This document shows positions 56,381 through 64,000 of a stretch of DNA of 64,000 nucleotides, in pieces. Below the pieces are notes generated by a model. It worked only from the letters and a program-made list of their open reading frames with translations, searched no databases and was not told the DNA's origin. Within the stretch, counting starts at the first letter, position 1; the number at the start of each line of letters is the position of its first letter. Source of the DNA: Tetraselmis striata. Lineage: Eukaryota > Chlorophyta > Chlorodendrophyceae > Chlorodendrales > Chlorodendraceae. The stretch covers positions 124,001 to 188,000 of the forward strand of contig VCJN01002673.1 of assembly GCA_006384855.1 (NCBI GenBank), written 5' to 3'. Position numbers and translations under genes: made by a program.

Positions 56381-56740
56381 GGTGCTGCTGGCAACGATAA
56401 TGATAATGTGGCATGCCGCCGCGCATGCTCGTGCGTGAGCCATCAGCCACCCAGCAGCACCACCACTGCACGTGTAGGATCCCGTGCGAGTACTGCTCAT
56501 ACGCCCACCACCCGCCCGGCTCCACCGCCCGAGCGCACCCGTACATGTCATGTACGAGGCCTTGGGGGTTTTGGGTAAAACCCTGGGCCCATAGGCTGAT
56601 GCACACCAGGGAAAGCTGGTGGCGCGTTACAAAGCGTACACAAAAAAACCCGATTTTCGTGTAACAGGAACGCCGTGAAGCTGCAGTGAAGGCCGCGTAC
56701 CCAGCCAGAGGACGACCCAGCGAACTGACGGGTCGGAGAC

Positions 56741-56830
56741 ATGCCTGGACCCGCCAGGGCGCCGTGGCGGGTCCAGGCGTGTCTTCGAAACGCAAGTTCC
56801 GGCGGGGCGTGGCTGCGGGCTGTGTTGGGG
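56741..56830. repeat. Hairpin with flank shared with 17.3 kb
   Basis: GCCTGGACCCGCCA pairs perfectly with TGGCGGGTCCAGGC, with an 8-base loop. The right arm and the next 45 bases (through CGAAACGCAAGTT and CGGCGGGGCGT) match 17315-17370, where a different inner stem is used. Confidence 0.75.
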
Positions 56831-57633
56831 GAGGAGGTTGGTATTGGGTAGTGAGAACCGGCGCTTGCCGACTAGCAATAGCGGGCGATCTGCTACCGCC
56901 AGCGGTGCGACCACCGCTTGCTAGAGGGCCGGACGCAGTGGCAGGGGGAAACAGAGAGGCGACCTCCGCAGCTGTCTGCAGGAGGGGTGCCGCAGGAACG
57001 GGGCTGGTCCGGAGCCGTTCGGCGCCGGCAGTAGGGACGGCAGGGTCGGGCGAACTGAGGGCGCCCAAATACGAGAACGGAGCTGCGCCGGCGGCGGGCG
57101 GGTCAGCGGGCGACTCATCAGTGGGCGATCCGACCTCCATCGCACCGATCCTCGCTCGTTCCAGAGGACCTCAACTAAGCGTACGTCGGAACAGTGGGGC
57201 CGAACCTTCGCCCTGGACTGCGTGCGGGGTAGGAGTGGGTGCGCAGGGCGGCGAGAAAGTGAGTTGTCTGTTGCTGCCGCGCGATGATGTCGTCGGCCGG
57301 CCCGTTCTCCGCCGTCCGGCGGCTGCCGGGTGCGATACGCATATTGACCTAAAGCCCTCACAGAGCCCGACCTCTGCGACAAGGATTCGGGGCGCTCAAG
57401 GACAATATGCAGGTGTTGTGGCTGGTCAGAGATACTCTCGCGATATGTGCATTGACGGGTTGCCTTAATATCGGGCATGCAATTACAATGATTGTGGGCA
57501 GCCCACCACAGACAAAACCGGGTTTTGTTCTACGACAAGGGGTTTAATACATGCATCGATTGTCTGCTGAGCAGATTCTGTCTGTGTGTCTGTACCGGCG
57601 TGAATTACAAAAAATCAATCTAATCCACATACG
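56831..57633. other. No gene recognised
   Basis: Both strands are open for over 700 bases, which here reflects GC content. Neither translation has motifs or the mix of residues expected of a folded protein. Confidence 0.3.
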
Positions 57634-57937
57634 GATCTAAACTACTTTATGGGGTTTCCTCCCTTTACCTAACCGCTTTTCAGCTACAAGTGCCGCTCAG
57701 TGGTACGGGAACTAGGCACCTGTCGTTGCGCCCTTTTTGGGTGCAGCACAAGTTGACATAAAAGCAGCCATAACAGTTGAGACTGCCATCTTCCAGTTTT
57801 CGCTGCGTTATTACACGCAGCGATGTTAAAACTGTCTTGTAACATGTCGCGCGAGCAAGCTCACCCCAGGTTGTTCAAGACCACACCCGGTTCACCACCC
57901 GTGTGTAAACTTCTCATCCGTACGTCCGTGCGTTACT

Positions 57938-58803
57938 ATGTTTGATGGAGAAGAAGCCGTCGTTGAGCCGACGCTCGAATTGCTACAAGCAGACGTGAAG
58001 GCCCAGTCTCCATTATTGCGCGAGCTTGCCACCGCGTTTGCCCAATTGACGGCTCGTGACCGCGTTGTTGATGGAGAAGGAGCACCTGGTTCCGAATCCG
58101 GGCAGCGCATCACGGGACAGCCGACAGGCGGCGGGGGAGCCGCAGAGCGCCCCGACTTGCTAGAGCTAGCTCAGAGCGGTCGTGTCGGAACAAAATCCGT
58201 GAGTGACGAGGATGACTACCTCGCGGTGCCTGAGCTATTGCAGCGAGCAAGGGAATGGTTACGAGGCCGTTCGACCAGTCAGCCGAGTGCCTGGACTCTT
58301 CCCCTTGAGCACCGACTTGACGAACGAGTACCTCAAGCATGATGACCGACGTCTGCCGGCCCAAGAGGAGTATCTATGGATGTTGTGTTTCGGCGCCCAC
58401 ATGGCCGCACTTTTCGTGGCACTCGACGAACGGCTGCCCTACGTCCCTGCTGCTAGTCAGGACTTCACCCCCTACGTACCTCGCGAGAGCTCGGAACCAC
58501 GCCGAAGCCATCGACAAGGCGTTTCGCTTTCGTTTGGCCTTCCTACGGAGGCTTAATGAGGTCAAGCGTGTGCACGGTGACCTAGGTGTTCTGGACGTGC
58601 TGCGAGCCCATCACTTTCAGCCTGCTTCGGAGCATCTGGGTTCTGCGATTTTTGGGGACCTCGTGAGGGACTATGAGCGTCGCGTCTTCGAGGCGACCGT
58701 GGCCAGCAGCGCCAAAGCAACCGCTACTGCTCGGGTAGCGGCAGCAGCTGCAGCAGGGCGCGGACGTGGACGCGGGCGTAGCCGCGAAGGTGAGCACGAG
58801 TGA
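57938..58803 (+). pseudogene. Gag-like gene, copy 2
   Basis: ATG 57938 opens MFDGEEAVVEPTLELLQADV; the first frame ends at 58342. The second frame takes over at FPLSTDLTNEYLKHDDRRLP, as in copy 1. A further shift near 58490 (ACGTACCTCGCGAGAGC) leads to ARARNHAEAIDKAFRFRLAF and the RG-rich end at 58803. The first break is shared with copy 1 and the second is not. Confidence 0.6.
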
Positions 58804-58923
58804 CGGTGTGGGTCGCCTTTCGTCGGAGCTGCTGGAGCTTTGCGAGGCCACCTTTCGGTGACCGCCGCAAAGCGCACCCTTGCAGCTCAACGACGAGATG
58901 AGCGCTATGTTTCAGGTCCTGAC

Positions 58924-60472
58924 CCCACCACCTTACAGACTTCATTTAGACCTTCCTCGGTGCGGCGCTTCCTACAGCTACAGCAGAGTGCGGCTCAACC
59001 ATCCGCTCACCTGCACATGGCGGCTCAACCAACCGCCTCCCGTACCATTTCATCACTGCGTCCGTCGGTTGTCGCACTGTGTGTTGCAACTGGTTCGCAA
59101 CGACCAAGCTTCGCGCGTGTACGTTACGCGCGTGACAGGCGCTACGAGCGCGAAGGGCGCGCGGGGCGGCCCTCTTACCTGAACCTAGCCCCGCAAACCC
59201 GTACTAGTATTACTGCGAACCCGGCCAACAACTACCGGCCAACCGCCGGGAACCTAATCGCTGCTGCCGAGTACTTTGCAAACAATAGTCGCCCCTTCTG
59301 GTACTCTGTCGGTAAACCGACGCACTTACGTAGTTGACGAGCCCGAAGCTGTCGCCCCCTGGGCTGCTTCACTGCGATCACGACTTCAAGATGCTTTCGG
59401 CTCAGATGAACTAGGACAGCGGACGCTCGACATGCTCTCCAGCTCCCTCGCAGCTCAGACGCTCAAGAGCTACGCCGGCAGATTGTCTCAGTTCGCGGAG
59501 TTCAGCCACGACTCCGAGAACATCAGCCCGTTGGAGGCGACCACTGCTACCGTCGCCAGGTACGTTGCCTGGATTGGTGAGCGAGGGCACATTGGAGCCA
59601 AGTCACTGCAACCCTACCTGTCTGCAATCAACACGTTCTTCGACCTGCACAACCTCGACCCAATCGCCAAGGACAGCCTACACCTTACTGCAACTAGGCT
59701 TGGGCTGATGTTGCGGCCGCGCCGTTTGGAAGCCGCCCCTTTGCGAGTTCCTCTGCATGCTGACGTAGCTTACAGCTTCGTCGAAACAGCCGAGTTGATT
59801 GTGTCTGTTCCCACCAATGAGTACCACCACGGCTTCCGAGCCCTCATGGCCTCGGTTGTCAACTTCATGTTCTTTGCCAGGGGGCTTGCTATTGGCGTGT
59901 CCTGCCGAGTGCGGGATGTACATGTCGACGATTGCAACATTACCATGCAAGTGTACCGCGAGAAAGGCCGCGCTGGGCGACGGGGACCCGACGACCTGCG
60001 CGTGCTTCTCCTTCCGGTGTTTGAACACCCCCGGGTTGCACGTCTCATGCACCACTTCATCGACAACGTACAGTCTGTCCCCCTGGTTACTGTTGCCCTG
60101 GCTGAAACTAACTTCTGGGCGGTAACCCCTAGCGAGCAGTCAAAACCTTGGACCGCCGCTACAATGTCGGACTGGTTGTCTACAACCGTCCGTCTTGTCG
60201 GTGCTGCCCCTCCCGCCGGCACTTCCTAGACCTCACACAGCCTTCGCAAGGGGGCAGCGTCTGCCGTTAACGCTATCGGAGTTCCATTGTCCCACATTCG
60301 CTACCAAGGCGGCTTGGCCACCAACTCCGACGTCGTTCTAGACTACACCGACCCGAACGTTCTTGCTTCTTCTTCCGGCGCATGGTTCTTCTTTGGCCAC
60401 ATCGCCCCCCTCCGCCACTTCCAAGTCCAACAAGACTCCGCAACGGCGGCCTTCCCGGTGCCTCCTTCATGA
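58924..60472 (+). pseudogene. Tyrosine recombinase, copy 2 (near-complete)
   Basis: It aligns with copy 1 throughout. The start region (TSFRPSSVRRFLQLQ) shifts frame near 59295 by one base relative to copy 1. From 59320 one frame runs through the core-binding domain (LAAQTLKSYAGRLSQFAEFS), the first Arg block (VNFMFFARGLAIGVSCRVRD), then a TAG at 60227-60229. It continues in the same frame through HSLRKGAASAVNAIGVPLSH and NSDVVLDYTDP to the true end at 60472. The TAG sits where copy 1 has CCGGG; the change CCGG to CTAG is what two CpG transitions would give. Confidence 0.85.
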
Positions 60473-60606
60473 CCTGGCGCTACCCCTTCTCCGTCAATCC
60501 ACCGCTCTCTCCGTTCGCTCATGGCTGGCAAAACCAGACTCAACTTTGAAATGATCTTAACTTGTTTATGGGGTTTCCTCCCTTGACCTACCCGCTTTTC
60601 AGCAAG

Positions 60607-61570
60607 TAGTATTAGAAAATCAACACAGCAAGCCGCCTACAAGCGGCCCGCATCCCGCGTGAGGCGGGGTGGATGAGTGATGCGCACACGGCTCAGAGTC
60701 CGGGCCACGCGTGCACGTGTGTATGAGGGTGATCATCGGACGTGTTGTGCAACTTCGGCAACGGAATGGCAGACGAATCTGCGCCGTCTGGTGAGGCAGC
60801 GAGCACGCTCTCGAGCCGCCACAAGCTCAAAACCCCGAGGAAACCTCTTGCGAGTAAGGCCTCCTGGTGAGCCCGGGTGGTGCACCGAGTGCCCCGCGAT
60901 GAGAGGGCACCCCGATCCGCAGCCAAGCATGCGACACCGCGCACTGTGCGCCGCACCCCCTTGCTCACCTCACCCACTGTGCCGAAGACCATGCCCGTGT
61001 ACTCCGATATATCCAAGATGTCTCCTTCTGTCCGGGCTCCGTGTCGTACCACGCCGCATCCCGCGCTGCCAACCCCCGTTGTATGTCACCCAACAGGGAG
61101 CGCTCAAACCGATCCACAGCCGTGGCCCGGGGCACTGCATTGTACTTATTGACCCCGTACCGCATATAGTCTTGAACTCCAGCAACGTGGACTTCAAGCT
61201 ATGGGGATCGTAGCTCCCGGTCACGACGTTGAACGCCAGGAGGGAGAGCTATGCGTCCGGCACTAGGTCCTTGAATTCATCCGCCCTAGGCACTAGCCTC
61301 CCAGAGTGTCCCGGAATTATACTGTAATGACCCGTAATCGCGATTTTCCCACGGAATGGGCTTGTAATCGCTGTATATACCGTGTAATCGCCACTTTTCT
61401 GCTAGGCTCGGTAGTCGCAATGAAGTCCCCGGCGGGCCCGCCTTCCGTAATTTATACCAGTACCATGTCGTGCCGTCCCCGTAGTACATTGGGCTTGCAT
61501 CGCGCCTCGCGTGGTTAGCCGTATTCTTTGGGACTCCCACCACGCTGTACTTAAACGCCTCACAATACAA
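60607..61570. other. No gene recognised
   Basis: Starts with a short stretch (60630-60660) resembling the Helitron2-like interior (GCCGCCTACAAGCGGCCCGC). CCCGTAATCGCGATTTT-type words repeat around 61330-61400. No coding evidence. Confidence 0.3.
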
Positions 61571-61575
61571 GCTCC

Positions 61576-62534
61576 GTGACGACTCGCAACGGACACTTTA
61601 CTACCATGCATCTCACCAGCGTCGGAGCGCCAGTGACTAGCCCCTACCAACCCCCGCCGCAGCGAGCCGCGGCGCCGAGTAGTGGTGTGCCATCGGGCAT
61701 CGCAAATCCAAGCGCCGTATTCCTGAGGGCAAGGAGGACTGGACGCCTTCCGAGGAGACTTGGGTAGAGGTGACCAAGAAAATGCGCTGCTGCACGTGTG
61801 GCGCCTGCTTCACGAAGACTCGGTTCTACGACACACACAGATGGGCATGCGCCCAGTCGCCCCCGTCCACCGCCGCGCTTGTCGCAGCCGGTGATGATGG
61901 CGCCCTGCGGTAGCTGCTGCATTGTACGGCCGTCACCCCTCTGCTCCGTCCGGACCCGGTCAGACCGAAACGCGGGTCGAGCCGCCGGGTGCATCGATAC
62001 CGTCGCCGCCGCCATCGCCCCCGCCGCCTCTCCGCCGCCCTCGTCTCCCCGAAACGAATCAGCGAGCCCCGCACCCAGCGGAGGGGAGGGGCGTTCGGTG
62101 TCGTCTGATGGTGGCCTGGCAGCAAGCATGGCAACGCAGAAGATGAATGCCGAACTTCACGTGGGCGCTATTATAACCAAGACGTTCGGGACGCCGGGGA
62201 CCTTTCTGGGCCAGGTAGTCTCCCCCCCCCCCCCCCCCCCCCCCCCCATGTTCCACCTGCCATATATATAGCCCCACCGCCGACATGTGACAGCCGCCCG
62301 TGTGTATCATCCAACACCCAGGTCATCGGCTAGAGATGGGATAACTAGGACGCAGACCCGGCTGATAGGGAGCTGGTGATGAAGGTGATTTACGACGATG
62401 GCGACTCGGAAGAGCTAACTGAGTCGAAGATACAACCGCTATACCCGACGACAAAGCAGCCGAGCGATTTCCGGCGTGCGCCCCTTGCGCACCCACCGAA
62501 GGTGCCTTCGGGGGGGTCCTTAGATATTCGCTAA
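61576..62534 (+). CDS. Zinc-finger and Tudor-like gene, two or more exons
   Basis: One segment (about 61730-61850) codes EETWVEVTKKMRCCTCGACF, then TKTRFYDTHRWACAQ, a C-x2-C...H-x3-C finger of BED-like spacing. After a shift, AELHVGAIITKTFGTPGTFL leads to a donor at 62214 (GGCCAG-GTAGTC). The intron holds a C26 run. The last exon, 62349-62534, joins in phase: MKVIYDDGDSEELTESKIQP, ending SLDIR with TAA. K-x-F-G...FLG plus YDDGD-x-E-L is a Tudor-like strand pattern like that at 7.3 kb. The finger and Tudor parts need one frame correction or a missed intron to join. Confidence 0.4.
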
Positions 62535-63110
62535 AGGGTGAGGGTATCGCACTGGCCACGTGTAAACGATGATTTGCTGTGCTTCATCCTTACTGCACGC
62601 GCGCGCATTCGTTTAGATGCTTGCGCGCATATGTGCACATGACATGAGCTACGCCATCTTCTCGACGCCGATAGCGACGCCGAAGGCATTGTCGCGGGGG
62701 TTGTGGCAGGCGACCCGTCTGACGACAGCCGCAGCGACAGCGACGGCGAGAGACACTGTTGCGAGGTATGACTTCAGTACCGGGACGTCAGCCGCCGTGA
62801 AGCAAGGCGCCTCAGCCGCCCCCGCCAACTGGGCGGCCTGCGCAGAGGCGCTGGATAAGTACTGTCAAGGAACTGGCACACTGGAGCTCGAGCTGGCATG
62901 ATAGCGCCTATATGAAATGGAGCTCGACCCCCATAACATCAAGTGACCCCCCCCCCCCCCCCGCGGACCCATGCCCCCCTCTCTACCCCCATTTAATCAT
63001 AACCTGAACTCATGTCATAGGTCAGAATCTTAACGCAGCATGTTCCGGGTATATACGCAACTTTCTGCTACCATATGTGAACCGCCTACTACGTTCCCTG
63101 TTGCGCGTTG
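62535..63110. other. Short ORF and poly-C; otherwise nothing
   Basis: A 94-codon Ala/Thr-rich frame at 62617-62901 is low in information. C16 lies at about 62947-62962. Confidence 0.3.
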
Positions 63111-63125
63111 CTACCCTGCTGCGCG

Positions 63126-63301
63126 TTGGCGCCTCGCTGCCCCGGCCGCGGCGCGTTGGCGCCCCGCTGCCCCGGCCGCGGCGCGTTGGCGCCCCGCTGC
63201 CCCGGCCGCGGCGCGTTGGCGCCCCGCTGCCCCGGCCGCGGCGCGTTGGCACCCCGCTACCCCGGCCGCGGCGCGTTGGCGCCCCGCTGCCCCGGCCGCG
63301 C
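63126..63301. repeat. 30-bp minisatellite, six copies
   Basis: Unit TTGGCGCCCCGCTGCCCCGG followed by CCGCGGCGCG, six times with a few substitutions. It differs from the 6.36-kb unit at only about four of 30 positions. Confidence 0.95.
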
Positions 63302-63419
63302 TAGCAATGGAAGTGCGGTTTGTGAAATCGACGGACATGATTCGATTCAACTCTTATCTGCGGTCGAAAATGATATGTTATGATCGTTGATTATGATTAA
63401 TGAGGTTGTTGGCTGCACT

Positions 63420-64000
63420 ACCCCGCAGGTACAACCTGTATCACCAGTGCAAGATAGGAGCGCATCTTCTGGATAAAGGCACCCCCCCCCCCCCCGCCTG
63501 ACTCCAAACTGCCTACACAATGTCGCCTTGCTGAGTTCTGGTATACCCATACATGCAGGTTGTGCATAAGAAACCCGAGACATGCCTGTGGTGTGCAGAC
63601 ACAATACATGAGACGAGCAGTGGGTGCCAACTTATGAATACGGCAAGCATGCCGCACTGCGAGACAGGCGTGCCAAGGTGGAGCAGCATGACAACCATAT
63701 GTATGTTGGGGGAGTGCTGCGCTTCCTGGAGGTGACCCCCACAAGCCCTTCGCTGCCGGACCTCATCCTCGCTGTGTGCCGACTGCACGCAGTTGAGCGC
63801 ATGGCAATAGGGTCCCCCCTTGGCAGTGGTGATTGGCAGAGCAACGCGCCCTTTGCCCAAACATTTGCAGAGGCATCACGCCTTCCCTGTCTCGCTGAAG
63901 CACATCGGGGAGAGACTGTGCTGCTTCTATGCTGATCCGGACATAGTGACAGGCCAGCACCTATTCAAGTTTGGCATGTCCTCACAAGACGTGGGGCAGT
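63420..64000 (+). CDS. Gene fragment running off right edge
   Basis: After CCCCGCAG (63428) a short exon reads YNLYHQCKIGAHLLDKG. C15 follows at 63481-63495. Past it, an open stretch codes YEYGKHAALRDRRAKVEQHD, then MYVGGVLRFLEVTPTSPSLP and DLILAVCRLHAVERMAIGSP. After an apparent TTTGCAG acceptor (63871) come HHAFPVSLKHIGERLCCFYA and DPDIVTGQHLFKFGMSSQDV to the window end. It is protein-like throughout; family unknown. Confidence 0.35.

Larger units (their letters stand above)
57634..60606 (+). mobile_element. Tyrosine-recombinase element, copy 2
   Basis: Same element as copy 1 in the opposite orientation. A1 is at 57634-57830 (GATCTAAACTACTTTATGGG). B1 is at 60526-60557 (GGCAAAACCAGACTCAACTT), followed by only 48 bases of A2 (60558-60606). 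A2 is cut short and B2 is absent. Gag-like and recombinase genes lie between, again with no reverse transcriptase. Confidence 0.85.

Noticed and set aside
56367..57468. Long ORFs on both strands
   Set aside because: Simultaneous open frames in GC-rich DNA; neither has domain-like sequence, and part lies in a shared non-coding hairpin repeat.
13627..60229. TAG reassigned to an amino acid
   Set aside because: The intact 14-3-3 gene ends with TAG exactly where the family ends, gene A also ends in TAG, and the aligned residue at 60227 is Gly, not one consistent amino acid.
10490..60606. Integrated giant-virus or other viral DNA
   Set aside because: Recognisable enzymes are transposon recombinase, RT and transposase types with introns and repeats; no capsid, polymerase or packaging gene was seen.

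Overview
The window looks like nuclear DNA of a green alga (chlorophyte). Its genes are split by many short GT-AG introns. One gene is a 14-3-3 protein and another resembles a small plant-type mitochondrial complex I subunit. TGTAA, the usual chlorophyte poly(A) signal, follows several stop codons. The DNA is GC-rich and carries about 25 pure G or C runs of 15-28 bases. Only three loci look like ordinary host genes; most of the rest is mobile DNA or its debris.

Layout. 0-8.9 kb: a three-exon gene fragment at the left edge, a 370-bp satellite (2.45-3.6 kb), Cys-rich tandem repeats (5.25-5.77 kb), a 30-bp minisatellite (6.36 kb) and a minus-strand gene with a BED-like zinc finger and a Tudor-like segment (6.1-8.1 kb). 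9.0-21.2 kb: four copies of a Helitron2-like family (two in direct tandem), a broken DIRS-type reverse transcriptase, a 3.1-kb element with terminal inverted repeats, a (TTTCAA)n tract and a repeat coding for an RG-rich peptide. 21.2-29.4 kb: unassigned sequence, then a large multi-exon gene for a membrane-anchored or secreted CotH-kinase protein with two lamin-tail-like domains. 30-42 kb: unassigned genes, a 0.83-kb deletion derivative of the 3.1-kb element, and a decayed copy of a two-gene element. 43-47.5 kb: the complex I-like gene and the 14-3-3 gene. 48-60.6 kb: two opposed copies of a tyrosine-recombinase element with DIRS-type split repeats but no visible reverse transcriptase. Between them lies the better copy of the two-gene element: an 861-aa DDE-like transposase convergent with a zinc-ribbon protein. 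61.5-64 kb: a second zinc-finger/Tudor-like gene, the 30-bp minisatellite again, and an ORF running off the edge.

The strongest leads are (1) the convergent two-gene transposon, found twice; (2) the gag plus tyrosine-recombinase element without reverse transcriptase, found twice; (3) the Helitron2-like tandem family; (4) the full-length and internally deleted pair of TIR elements; and (5) homopolymer runs that grew at matching positions in sister repeat copies. All domain calls were made by eye from motifs. No alignments or database searches were run.
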